A DNA stretch of 64,000 nt from an uncultured Roseibium sp. (GTDB taxonomy: Bacteria > Pseudomonadota > Alphaproteobacteria > Rhizobiales > Stappiaceae), in NCBI RefSeq assembly GCF_947496995.1, contig NZ_CANMFD010000005.1, forward strand, positions 310,001 to 374,000, in the 5' to 3' direction. The position numbers and the translations under genes are program-made. Below the pieces are notes generated by a model, which ran no database searches, was not told where the DNA came from, and saw only the letters and a program-made list of their open reading frames with translations. Below are positions 1-7,828 of this stretch, one piece after another. The first letter of the stretch is position 1. Every line of letters starts with the position of its first letter.

Positions 1-897
1 GGCCTTGTCGAGAACTTCGGACCAGGCATAGACGGTGTCGCCGGCTGCCAGCGGGGCGACGTGACGGCCGCCGTTGATGGCGGCGATGTGGAAGGCGTTC
101 GCCAGTCCGTTGAAGGACAGCGCCCGGGCGATGGAAATGACGTGACCGCCATAGATCAGCCGGTGGCCGAAGCGGCTTGTCGCCTCCGTGTGCTGGTTGA
201 AATGAACCTTGGCCGTGTTCTGGTACAGCCGGGTGGCCATCTGGTGCTCGGCTTCCTCCACGGTCATGCCGTCGACATGATCGATCTTCTCGCCGATTTC
301 ATAATCATCGAAGCGGTACTGCGAGCCGGACAGGTCGTTGTCCCACCTGGCGCTGTCCAGCAGGGGCACGGCCATGCCGAGGGACTGCGGGTCGAGGGCG
401 GCCGGAAGGTCCGGCACCACCGGTTCGGGCGCGGGGTTGGACGCAACGCGCTTGTTGACCATCACCCAGCGCACGTAATCCAGCACCTCCGTGCCCTTGT
501 CCGTGTAGCCGGTGGAGCGCACGTAGACGACGCCGGTCCTGCCGTTGGAATTTTCCTTCTTGCCGATCACTTCCGAGACGGTGGAGAGCGTGTCTCCGGG
601 AAACACCGGCGCAAGGAAACGCCCGCCCGCATAACCGAGATTGGCGACCGCGTTCAGGGAGATATCCGGAACGGTCTTGCCGAAGACGATATGGAAGGTC
701 AGCAGGTCGTCGATGGGGGCATGGGCATAGCCGAGCCCCTTGGCAAAGGCATCGGAGGACTGCACGGCGAAGCGGGAGCCGTAGAGCGCCGTATAAAGCG
801 CCTGGTCGCCGCTGGTGACTGTGCGCGGCGTCGCGTGCCGGATCACCTGCCCGATCTTGAAATCCTCGAAAAAATTGCCCTGATCGGTCTTGCTCAA
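1..897 (-). CDS. mch: Mesaconyl-CoA hydratase (MaoC family), 3' end cut by window edge
   Basis: Reading the minus strand from 897 gives 299 uninterrupted residues running off the left edge. The product begins LSKTDQGNFFEDFKIGQ and contains two MaoC/hot-dog domains (about residues 10-150 and 185-299+). The second carries the hydratase-like stretch with N-x-H and RFGHRLIYGGH around residues 245-262. Family knowledge: this two-domain form interconverts mesaconyl-CoA and beta-methylmalyl-CoA in the ethylmalonyl-CoA pathway. The start is TTG at 897, because AGGAGG lies 5 nt upstream; an in-frame GTG at 903 overlaps that ribosome binding site. The presence of ccr and ecm at 34-37.6 kb supports the call. 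A different MaoC-like enoyl-CoA hydratase cannot be fully excluded because the C-terminus is missing. Confidence 0.82.
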   Translation of the reverse strand, partial: MSKTDQGNFFEDFKIGQVIRHATPRTVTSGDQALYTALYGSRFAVQSSDAFAKGLGYAHAPIDDLLTFHIVFGKTVPDISLNAVANLGYAGGRFLAPVFPGDTLSTVSEVIGKKENSNGRTGVVYVRSTGYTDKGTEVLDYVRWVMVNKRVASNPAPEPVVPDLPAALDPQSLGMAVPLLDSARWDNDLSGSQYRFDDYEIGEKIDHVDGMTVEEAEHQMATRLYQNTAKVHFNQHTEATSRFGHRLIYGGHVISIARALSFNGLANAFHIAAINGGRHVAPLAAGDTVYAWSEVLDKA

Positions 898-1036
898 CGC
901 CACCTCCTGCCTGTGATCCCACCGGCGCGCATTAAGCCTGCTGCGGCGCACAAGGGCAAGTTGAACGTTTTGCTGATAGAGGTGATTAGTATAAGCTATT
1001 TATACTTCTGATTGCGGGGGTATCAGAGATATTTCG

Positions 1037-2266
1037 ATGCAAAATGGATTTTTAGGATTTTTTGATTGTGCAAGTATTGGTTGGCATTGGGGCCATGGTG
1101 TCTGCACAGGCGTCGCCAATTTACCATTGCACGAACAAGTAGCATGGGTAGCAGGCCCTCCGCTTGTGTTGTTGGGCGGCATTTTTACAGTTTTAAAGCT
1201 TTTTCCAAAGTTAGTAGGAAGAGATCAGGAGGGGACACCCTCTCCCACGGTTGTCAACGTTAATGTGCCTGAGAAATCGTCACCGCTCTCCACTGACGGG
1301 CAGGTGCTCGACCATATGAAGGACTTGTCCTCAGAGGATTTCCGCCGGCTGTTCGCGGCGGCGCAGACGCTGCGCGGAGAAAGCGGTGATCAACAGGAAA
1401 AAGCGGCTGAGCGTGTGGAAGACGCAGTGGAGGCACTGGAGGAGGTCTCACCCGAGGATGCCACCGCGCAGACGATCACGGATGCAATAGCTGCCCTGAA
1501 ACAGGGACAACCGGCGCTTGCCGAAGGCATCTTCCGCCAGATCCAGGATGACCGTGCGCAAGAAGGCAAACAGGCTTTTTTTGAAGCTTCGGAAGCCGCC
1601 CGGCACCGGGCTGCCTTATTGTATCTGAATGACAAGGCCAAGGCCCTTGAAGCCCTTCAGGACGCCGTTCGCCTCTGGCCCGAAAACGAGGCTGCCCAGA
1701 TCGACCTCGGAGACGTCGCAGTGAGCGCGGGAAATCTGGTTATCGCCGGGGAGGCCTTTTCCCGTGCACATGATCTGGCGTCTGGCCGGCAGGATCACCG
1801 GGCGAAGATGGTTGCGGACAATTGTCTGGGCGATGTTCTAATTGCGCAAGGCAAGCTTGGAGAGGCGCTGACCCGTTTCGAGGCCGGTCTTGAGGTTGCC
1901 GAGCGACTTGCCGGGTCGGACGGCTCGAACAGCGAATGGCAGCGTGATCTATCTGTCAGCTATGACAGGATCGGCGATGTTCTGGTCGCGCAAGGCAAGC
2001 TTGGGGAGGCACTGATACGTTTCGAGGCCGGTCTTGAGGTTGCCGAGCGACTTGCCGGGTCGGACGGCTCGAACAGTGAATGGCAGCGGGACTTGGTTGT
2101 CTCCTACGTGAAGATTTCAGAAGCTGTGCCCGAAAAGGCGCGAGAGATGCTGACCAAAGCCTTAGCCATCGCGAAAGACCTCCAGGTGACGGACCGGCTC
2201 GCACCGCGCGATGCGTGGATGATCGAGGAGTTGAATTCCCGGCTGGCGGCGTTGGAGAACGGTTGA
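1037..2266 (+). CDS. Membrane-anchored TPR protein with near-identical 48-residue repeats
   Basis: The 409-residue protein has a cysteine- and aromatic-rich N-terminus, one hydrophobic segment at about residues 35-56, a linker, and a helical region from about 90. From about residue 190 it has TPR-like helical repeats. Two consecutive 48-residue units (SYDRIGDVLVAQGKLGEAL followed by an EVAERLAGSDGSNSEWQRDL tail) are almost identical. Repeats of this period occur in other bacterial proteins, often joined to effector domains such as caspase or TIR; none is seen here. The first 200 bp are visibly AT-richer than the rest, suggesting a mosaic or transferred origin. A scaffold or protein-interaction role is inferred. 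No clear ribosome binding site precedes ATG 1037, so the start is uncertain. Confidence 0.7.
   Translation: MQNGFLGFFDCASIGWHWGHGVCTGVANLPLHEQVAWVAGPPLVLLGGIFTVLKLFPKLVGRDQEGTPSPTVVNVNVPEKSSPLSTDGQVLDHMKDLSSEDFRRLFAAAQTLRGESGDQQEKAAERVEDAVEALEEVSPEDATAQTITDAIAALKQGQPALAEGIFRQIQDDRAQEGKQAFFEASEAARHRAALLYLNDKAKALEALQDAVRLWPENEAAQIDLGDVAVSAGNLVIAGEAFSRAHDLASGRQDHRAKMVADNCLGDVLIAQGKLGEALTRFEAGLEVAERLAGSDGSNSEWQRDLSVSYDRIGDVLVAQGKLGEALIRFEAGLEVAERLAGSDGSNSEWQRDLVVSYVKISEAVPEKAREMLTKALAIAKDLQVTDRLAPRDAWMIEELNSRLAALENG
1832..2119 (+). repeat. Tandem 144-bp coding repeat (two TPR units)
   Basis: The segment starting GATGTTCTAATTGCGCAAGG at 1832 recurs at 1976, exactly 144 bp later (48 codons), with only scattered substitutions until about 2091. 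It is an in-frame internal duplication of the TPR gene, and a likely site of copy-number change by slippage or recombination. Confidence 0.85.
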
Positions 2267-2312
2267 ACCGGGTCTTTTGTGGAACGGGTTTTTTGAAGCA
2301 ATGCCCCTCGTG

Positions 2313-2440
2313 CGTCATCCCGGCAAGCGAAGCACAAGCCGGGACCGGTGAGCCAAAGGATTTGGCTTGGGGAGAAGAATCAGACGAAAGTCTGTGGCTC
2401 ACCGGTCCCGGATCTTCGCTGCGCTGCGTCCGGGACGACG
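2313..2440. repeat. Palindromic intergenic repeat (RIME-like)
   Basis: Two long imperfect inverted arms (2313-2355 and 2395-2440) of the type CGTCATCCCGG...GGTGAGCCA / TGGCTCACC...CCGGGACGACG flank about 40 bp. Together they can form an extended cruciform or RNA hairpin. A related palindrome with the same AAGCGAAGC and CCGGG elements lies at 5023-5177. It resembles dispersed intergenic mosaic elements of rhizobia. It sits between the TPR gene and the convergent sulfur operon. Confidence 0.6.
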
Positions 2441-2499
2441 AAAGAGAGGCGCTCTCATCTGGGGCCTGAGATTTTCTCGATGCCGGGGACTTTTTTCCT

Positions 2500-2676
2500 C
2501 TACTTCCCTGCCCCGTCCGGCAAGGCGCCGCAGAAGCCGCCGCTTGGTGCCGTGCCGGAGCCTAGAGCAAGGAGCGGCGGGGCCTTGTAGGGGTTGGGCG
2601 GGGTGGCGGAAGCGTCGAGGGCGATCAGGACGGCAATCCCCAGAACCGCGATGGTGGCGGTGACCAGACGGGTCAT
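2500..2676 (-). CDS. Small exported peptide at end of sulfur-transport operon
   Basis: The 58-codon frame begins at ATG 2676 and overlaps the YeeE/YedE stop codon (ATGA arrangement), which implies translational coupling. The product has an N-terminal hydrophobic stretch (VTATIAVLGIAVLIALDASA) that looks like a signal peptide or membrane anchor. A short mature part follows, with PPNPYKAPP and a single cysteine in GGFCGALP near the C-terminus. I do not recognise a family. Its position suggests a role with the transporter or the rhodanese, perhaps binding a sulfur species through the cysteine (inference only). It is short enough to be missed by automatic annotation. Confidence 0.5.
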   Translation of the reverse strand: MTRLVTATIAVLGIAVLIALDASATPPNPYKAPPLLALGSGTAPSGGFCGALPDGAGK

Positions 2677-3803
2677 GGTTTCGGCTCCAGCTTGAGGAGC
2701 GGCCGCAGACGGACACCGTAGATCGATCCGGCGAAGGCGGCTGCGAACCAGACCCAGCCGTGCAGGCTTCCTGTCGAAATGCCGGAAAAGAACGCGCCGA
2801 CATTGCAGCCGAAGGCAAGACGCGAGGAATAGCCGAGCAGGAAGCCGGCGACGATGGCGGCAATCCAGGCCAGGACCGGAAGCCTCGGGAGCTTCTGCGA
2901 CAGGCCGCCGACGCGCCAGCTGGCAACGAGAAAGGCGCCGAGCACGATGCCGATATTCGTCAGTGAGGTGTAGTCCGTCAGGATGCTGTTTTTCAGGCGG
3001 TCGAGCGAGCCCGGCGCGCTCCAGAAGGCGGACCCGGAGAGATCCGCGCCGGCGGCGGAAGCCGCCTTGGCGGCCCAGAGGCCCAGCCCGTAGACGACGC
3101 CCCAGGGCTGTCCGGCGACGAGAAGATTGAGGATGGCGAACGCTGCGAGCAGAACGGCGGCGATGATCAGCCGTCGCGGCAGACGGCGGTGTTCGGGCGG
3201 GGCGAGCTTCCACAGGAGGCCGGCGATGGCCGCAAGACCGAGCAGCGTGAGGGCGACGCCCTGCCAGCCGGAAAACTTGATGATCGGCAGCGCGCCGAGA
3301 TCCGTCCACCAGATCAGGTGATAGGCGCCGGCGAAGCTGCCGATGGCGAAGAAGGGCAGGGCGATCAGGGCAACCGCGTTGCCGGAGCCCGCGTTGACCA
3401 GGGTGCCGGAGCCACAGCCGAGCACCACCTGCATGGCGGCCCCGAAAATGAACGCCCCGGCGATCATGGCGAACCCGACGGGCGCTTCCGCGCCGACCAA
3501 TTCACCGGAACCGGCGGAGATCATCGGCAGCGCCACCAGCGTGACCAGACCGATTGCCAGCAGCTGGGCCCAGATCCCGGCCGGATCGCGGCGCAGGATC
3601 ATGGCGCGCCAGGGGCCGGCGAAACCGAAGCGCAGACCCTCCAGCACGATGCCGAAACCCAGCCCGATGGCGAGCATCAGGCCGAAGCGGCCACCGGCCA
3701 GAAGCGCCGCCGCGAAGACGACGGCGAAGCCGGCCAGAACGAGGACGCCACGGCGCAGGATTGGCGTCGTGGCGTTCAAGGAGCTGTCGGTCAGTGTGGT
3801 CAC
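2673..3803 (-). CDS. YeeE/YedE family (TsuA-like) sulfur-compound transporter
   Basis: This is a 376-residue polytopic inner-membrane protein with about nine to ten hydrophobic segments. The family hallmarks are present twice: a glycine-rich cysteine motif VVLGCGSGTLVNAGSG (about residues 125-140) and its repeat AFGCNVGAFFSGISTGSLHGW near residue 330. Characterised members (TsuA) take up thiosulfate through conserved cysteines. The gene starts with GTG at 3803, one base after the stop of the upstream rhodanese gene, and overlaps the micropeptide gene at its 3' end, so the three form one transcription unit. The exact substrate (thiosulfate or another sulfane compound) cannot be decided from sequence. 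Confidence 0.85.
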   Translation of the reverse strand: MTTLTDSSLNATTPILRRGVLVLAGFAVVFAAALLAGGRFGLMLAIGLGFGIVLEGLRFGFAGPWRAMILRRDPAGIWAQLLAIGLVTLVALPMISAGSGELVGAEAPVGFAMIAGAFIFGAAMQVVLGCGSGTLVNAGSGNAVALIALPFFAIGSFAGAYHLIWWTDLGALPIIKFSGWQGVALTLLGLAAIAGLLWKLAPPEHRRLPRRLIIAAVLLAAFAILNLLVAGQPWGVVYGLGLWAAKAASAAGADLSGSAFWSAPGSLDRLKNSILTDYTSLTNIGIVLGAFLVASWRVGGLSQKLPRLPVLAWIAAIVAGFLLGYSSRLAFGCNVGAFFSGISTGSLHGWVWFAAAFAGSIYGVRLRPLLKLEPKP

Positions 3804-3804
3804 G

Positions 3805-4737
3805 TCAGTTGATAATCTGCTTTATTTGGATCAACAGGTTTTCGAAAAGGCCGGGCGTGTTGGCCATTTCAAATCCGGCGTTGGAATATTCTACCATCGA
3901 ACCGGGGTAAAGCTTGGCGTTTTTCACGCCGGCCAGTTCCGAAACAGCAAACCAGTGGGTCGCGGCCCAGTGGCCGGTGTTGCAGAAGGAGACCGTGTCC
4001 TTACCGTCCTGAACGCCGAGGGTCGCCTTGAGGGCGGCCGGGTCGATGGCTGTCGACATGGCGGGAGAGCCCTTGTCGAAGAAGGTGGTATAGGCATGGT
4101 TGGTCGCGGTCGGAAGGGTGCCGGGGCGTTTCGCGGCGTCATGGGCCTTCTGACCATTGTAGAAATCGGCCGGACGGGCATCGACCAGAAGCGCGTCTTT
4201 CTCGCCGGCGGCGACAGCGGCGACGTCTGCGGTCGTTGCCAGCCAGGTGTCGTCGAAGGTCAGCTCAAGCTCGCTCGGCATGGCAGATTCAACCGTCTTG
4301 TTCACCGGCAGACCGGCTGCCTGCCAGGAGACGAGACCACCGTTGAGGATCGACAGGTCGGTGAAGCTGGTGGACTTCAAGGTCCAGTAAACCCGGGCCG
4401 CGGCGCCGAAATCGGTGTCGGTCTTGCCTTCGGAAAGGATCACGATCGGGGCGTCCTGCTCCAGGCCGAGCTCTTCGAGTTCGGCTTCGAGCTTTTCGAC
4501 GTCGACGAGACCACCGGGGTTTTCCGCCGGTCCGCGGAACATGCGATAGGGCGCGAACAGGGCGCCGTCCGCATGACCTTCCTCATATCCGGCGTTGCGG
4601 ATGTCGAGAAGGACCGGCTGGGCTGTCTCCAGCGAAGCGGACAGTTCGGCCGCTTCCACCAGCGGGCCGAATGTGGCGGCATGGGCAGAGGTTGCAAGGC
4701 CTGTGGCCATCGCCAATGCGAGCGCGAAGTGTTTCAT
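3805..4737 (-). CDS. Periplasmic rhodanese-type sulfurtransferase (SseA-like)
   Basis: The 310-residue protein carries a signal peptide (MKHFALALAMATGLATSAHA, cleavage near 20) followed by two rhodanese domains (about 25-135 and 155-295). The first lacks a catalytic cysteine. The second holds Cys252 in SFCNTGHWA, the expected active-site loop of a thiosulfate or mercaptopyruvate sulfurtransferase. Being exported, it should act on sulfane sulfur in the periplasm. It is the first gene of the operon with the YeeE/YedE transporter, so it probably processes the substrate or product of that transporter (inference). The 600-bp region upstream contains repeats and no other gene. Confidence 0.85.
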   Translation of the reverse strand: MKHFALALAMATGLATSAHAATFGPLVEAAELSASLETAQPVLLDIRNAGYEEGHADGALFAPYRMFRGPAENPGGLVDVEKLEAELEELGLEQDAPIVILSEGKTDTDFGAAARVYWTLKSTSFTDLSILNGGLVSWQAAGLPVNKTVESAMPSELELTFDDTWLATTADVAAVAAGEKDALLVDARPADFYNGQKAHDAAKRPGTLPTATNHAYTTFFDKGSPAMSTAIDPAALKATLGVQDGKDTVSFCNTGHWAATHWFAVSELAGVKNAKLYPGSMVEYSNAGFEMANTPGLFENLLIQIKQIIN

Positions 4738-5022
4738 GAAATCAGCTTTCCTGGTCAGCGGCCGTCCGGCTTTCGGCAGACCGCGTCTGTTTGATTGTCG
4801 CTGAATCTAGGGGATCTGTCGCAGGGGAAACAGGGATGGCATTTCAAATTTGTCCGGCCGGTTGATAATTTGAACCAAGGTGGGCGGTTTTGCGGGCAAA
4901 GCTTTGCGGAGGAGGTGAGACGGGTTCTGCGGTTGGCACCCGGTTTTGCCTTACAGGAGAGTGCGGTCGCAGTTTAGCGGGAGGTTGCGGCAAATACCTC
5001 TATCGAGGATGTGACCCTCCGA

Positions 5023-5177
5023 GTGTCGCCCCGGACAAGCGAAGCGCAGATCCGGGGTCTACTCGCCGTGCAACTTGTTGAAAAAGGGGACTTTCAGGGA
5101 GCAATGCTTGTGCAGTTCACGTGCTCCCTGGAAATGAGTAGGCCCCGGGTCTCGCTTCGCTCGCACGGGGTGACGCA
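5023..5177. repeat. Palindromic intergenic repeat, nested hairpins
   Basis: The outer arms are 5023-5063 (GTGTCGCCCCGGAC...GGGGTCTACTC) and 5136-5177 (GAGTAGGCCCC...GGGGTGACGCA), with AAGCGAAGC/GCTTCGC inside them. An inner pair TTTCAGGGAGCA (5091-5102) and TGCTCCCTGGAAA (5122-5134) forms a second hairpin. It has the same general design as the element at 2313-2440. Confidence 0.6.
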
Positions 5178-5243
5178 GGAACTTGGCGAAACCTCCCGTT
5201 CAAATACCCCGGCCGTGTCCCACAACGGGAGACCTTAACAAGC

Positions 5244-5309
5244 GAAGGTCCCGGACATCATCCGGGACCTTCAATGCACGCGTGACGTGGCCCCGGCGCG
5301 AGGCCGGGG
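5244..5309 (-). terminator. Two hairpins downstream of typA
   Basis: GAAGGTCCCGGA (5244-5255) pairs perfectly with TCCGGGACCTTC (5261-5272). CCCCGGC (5291-5297) pairs with GCCGGGG (5303-5309). They lie 30-95 bp past the typA stop codon. Neither has a clear U-tract, so termination is plausible but not certain, and they may instead belong to the repeat family. Confidence 0.4.
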
Positions 5310-5338
5310 CAGAGGGTGTGTCGGGTTCGGCAGTCGCC

Positions 5339-7162
5339 TTACGCGGAGGCCTTGTTGGCTGAGCGCTCGGCGCGTTTGCGCTCATGCGGGTCGAGCATTG
5401 CCTTGCGCAGGCGGATCGACACCGGGGTGACCTCTACCAGCTCGTCGTCGGAGATGTAGGAGAGCGCCGCTTCCAGGGTCAGTTTCTTCGGCGTGGTCAG
5501 CTTGACCGCGTCGTCCTTGCCGGCGGAGCGGATGTTGGTGAGCTGCTTGCCCTTCAGGACGTTGACTTCCAGGTCGTTGCCACGGGTATGCTCGCCAATG
5601 ATCATGCCCGGATAGACCTTGGTGCCCGGGTCGATCATCATCGGGCCGCGGTCTTCCAGGTTGAACAGGGCGTAAGCTACCGCCTCGCCCGTGCCGTTGG
5701 ACAGGAGCACGCCGGTATGACGGCCCTGGATCTGGCCCTTGAAGGGCTCGTAGCCGTGGAACAGGCGGTTGAAGATGGCCGTGCCGCGGGTGTCGGACAT
5801 GAGCTCGGCCTGGTAGCCGATCAGGCCCCGGGTCGGGGCGTGGAAGACGAGACGCGTGCGTCCGCCGCCGGAAGGCTTCATCTCCAGGAGATCGGCCTTG
5901 CGTTCCTGCAGCTTCTGCACGACGGCACCGGAGTGCTCCTCGTCGACGTCGATGATGACTTCCTCGATCGGCTCCAGCCGGTTTCCGGCATCGTCATACT
6001 GAAAGACGACGCGCGGACGGCCGACGCCGAGCTCGAAGCCTTCGCGGCGCATGTTCTCGATCAGGATCGCCAGCAGCAGTTCGCCGCGGCCGGAGACGAC
6101 AAAGGCGTCCGGCTCGTCGGTTTCTTCCACCTTCAGGGCGACGTTGCCTTCGGCTTCCTTCATAAGGCGCTCGCGGATGACACGCGACTGCACCTTGGCG
6201 CCTTCGGTGCCGGCCAGCGGGCTGTCGTTGACGCGGAAGGTCATGGACAGGGTCGGCGGATCGATCGGCTGGGCCTGCAGCGGCTCGCTGATGGAGGGGG
6301 AGCAGAGCGTGTCGGCGACGGTGGCCTTGGTCAGGCCGGCAATGGAGACGATGTCCCCTGCTTCGCCCTGATCGATCGGCTGACGCTCCAGGCCGCGGAA
6401 GGCGAGAACCTTGGAGATGCGGCCGGTCTCGACGACGCTGCCGTCCCGTGCCAGGGCCTTGACGGCCATGTTCGGCACGGCGGTGCCCGAAACAATACGG
6501 CCGGTCAGGATGCGGCCGAGGAAAGGATCGGACTGGATGGTCGTCGCCAGCATACGGAATTCGCCCGGCTCGGCTTCCGGCTCGGCGATCCGGTCGAGAA
6601 CCATGTCGAACAGCGGGTCCATGTTGTCCTGCGGTCCGTCCGGCTCGAGCGCCATCCATTCCTGCTTGGCGGAGCCGTAGAGAACCGGGAAATCGAGCTG
6701 GTCTTCATTGGCGTCGAGCGCGGCGAACAGGTCGAAGACCTCGTCGAGGACTTCCTCGGCGCGCTGCTCGGGCTTGTCGATCTTGTTGATCGCGACGATC
6801 GGCTTGAGGCCGAGCTTCAGCGCCTTGCCGAGCACGAATTTCGTCTGCGGCATCGGGCCTTCGGCGGCATCCACCAGCAGGATCACGCCGTCGACCATGT
6901 GCAGGATACGCTCGACCTCACCGCCGAAATCGGCGTGGCCGGGTGTGTCGACGATGTTGATGCGGGTGTCTTTCCAGACCAGCGACGTCACCTTCGCAAG
7001 GATGGTAATCCCGCGTTCGCGCTCTATGTCGTTGGAGTCCATCATTCGTTCTTCCGTGCGCTGGTTGTCGCGGAACGCGCCGGATTGCTTGAGAAGAACG
7101 TCGATCAGTGTTGTTTTGCCATGGTCAACGTGTGCGATGATGGCAATATTGCGCAAGTTCAT
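5339..7162 (-). CDS. typA: Ribosome-associated translational GTPase TypA/BipA
   Basis: The 607-residue protein starts MNLRNIAIIAHVDHGKTTLIDVLL. All GTPase motifs are present in order: G1 AHVDHGKT (about 9-16), RERGITI (switch I), G3 DTPGHADF, and G4 NKIDK. The EF-G-like domain II and the BipA-specific C-terminal region follow. Family knowledge: TypA binds the 70S ribosome, supports 50S assembly at low temperature and aids stress responses. ATG 7162 is chosen because GGAG lies 6 nt upstream. It is transcribed alone, divergently from the marR gene, with about 200 bp between them. Confidence 0.97.
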   Translation of the reverse strand: MNLRNIAIIAHVDHGKTTLIDVLLKQSGAFRDNQRTEERMMDSNDIERERGITILAKVTSLVWKDTRINIVDTPGHADFGGEVERILHMVDGVILLVDAAEGPMPQTKFVLGKALKLGLKPIVAINKIDKPEQRAEEVLDEVFDLFAALDANEDQLDFPVLYGSAKQEWMALEPDGPQDNMDPLFDMVLDRIAEPEAEPGEFRMLATTIQSDPFLGRILTGRIVSGTAVPNMAVKALARDGSVVETGRISKVLAFRGLERQPIDQGEAGDIVSIAGLTKATVADTLCSPSISEPLQAQPIDPPTLSMTFRVNDSPLAGTEGAKVQSRVIRERLMKEAEGNVALKVEETDEPDAFVVSGRGELLLAILIENMRREGFELGVGRPRVVFQYDDAGNRLEPIEEVIIDVDEEHSGAVVQKLQERKADLLEMKPSGGGRTRLVFHAPTRGLIGYQAELMSDTRGTAIFNRLFHGYEPFKGQIQGRHTGVLLSNGTGEAVAYALFNLEDRGPMMIDPGTKVYPGMIIGEHTRGNDLEVNVLKGKQLTNIRSAGKDDAVKLTTPKKLTLEAALSYISDDELVEVTPVSIRLRKAMLDPHERKRAERSANKASA

Positions 7163-7307
7163 GAGTGGCTCCAAAAGACAGAGCGGGCCCTTTGAGGACC
7201 CGCAGCATGTCTGGATGTGAGATATCTACAGATCGGCTGCTTCGCCGAATTTGGCGCCTTTATACGTGGCCGGGAAGGATTGTGCAATGCAATGTCACAA
7301 GTGCGCA

Positions 7308-7351
7308 TTGACAGTATGTGGTGGAAGGCGTAATTCGTAAGGTAACCTTAC
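7308..7351 (+). promoter_or_regulatory. marR-bcr promoter with palindromic operator
   Basis: A perfect -35 hexamer TTGACA lies at 7308-7313, followed after 17 bp by a weak -10 (around TAATTC, 7331-7336). The inverted repeat GTAAGGTAACCTTAC (7337-7351, 7+1+7, fully symmetric arms) overlaps or abuts the -10 and ends 16 bp before the marR start. Such a position is expected for autorepression by the MarR protein. Confidence 0.65.
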
Positions 7352-7366
7352 TAAATTGGAGTGGCG

Positions 7367-7828
7367 ATGTCTGTTCCTCCTCCGAGCGTTGGCGTCACCA
7401 TGCTGGTCGTCGATCTGGCACGATTGATCCGCAGACGCTTTGAAACAGCCCTTATGGATGTCGACACGGGGCTGACGGTCGGCGAAGCGAGAACCCTGTT
7501 TTATGTCTGGCGCAGTCCCGGACAGCGGCAGGCTGTTCTGGCCGAGAACATGTATGTCGAGCCGATGACCCTGGTCGGATATCTGGATTCCCTGGAAGCG
7601 GCCGGTCTGATCAAGCGTTGCGCCGATCCGACGGACAAACGGGCGAAGCTCATCAAGCTGACGCCGCAGTCCGATCCGCTCCTTGAACGCATCGGCACGG
7701 CTCTTCAGTCGGTGCGCTCGCAGGCGCTGGAAGAGATTGCGCCGGACAAACAGCACGTTCTGGAAGATCTGTTGCAGACGATGAAGGACAGCATGCTGCA
7801 AGAGGTTTCCAGAGGGAAACAGAAATGA
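7367..7828 (+). CDS. MarR family transcriptional regulator
   Basis: The 153-residue winged-helix protein has the MarR layout: an N-terminal dimerisation helix, a helix-turn-helix around VLAENMYVEPMTLVGYLDSLEAAGLI (about 60-85), and a wing with CADPTDKRAKLIKLT. A C-terminal dimer helix follows. ATG 7367 is preferred over GTG 7361 because the GGAG at 7358-7361 then has usable spacing. Its stop overlaps the start of the Bcr/CflA transporter gene (ATGA), so regulator and pump are co-transcribed. Repression of its own operon through the palindrome at 7337-7351, released by a pump substrate, is the likely mode (inference). Confidence 0.9.
   Translation: MSVPPPSVGVTMLVVDLARLIRRRFETALMDVDTGLTVGEARTLFYVWRSPGQRQAVLAENMYVEPMTLVGYLDSLEAAGLIKRCADPTDKRAKLIKLTPQSDPLLERIGTALQSVRSQALEEIAPDKQHVLEDLLQTMKDSMLQEVSRGKQK

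Larger units (their letters stand above)
4738..5338. other. Gene-free region with palindromic repeats
   Basis: No convincing coding frame. The part next to 4738 should hold the promoter of the rhodanese operon. The rest contains one long palindromic repeat (5023-5177) and two hairpins near the 3' end of typA. Confidence 0.6.

Noticed and set aside
61-1011. Plus-strand open frame of 316 codons
   Set aside because: Antisense to the mch gene, which has two recognisable MaoC domains and a good ribosome binding site; the plus product has no family-like sequence.
1832-2119. Direct repeats as a possible CRISPR
   Set aside because: Only two units of 144 bp, in frame and coding for TPR helices; no spacers.
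5384-7195. Plus-strand open frame of about 600 codons
   Set aside because: It is the shadow of typA; third-position GC on the opposite strand keeps it open. Its translation is charged and low-complexity.
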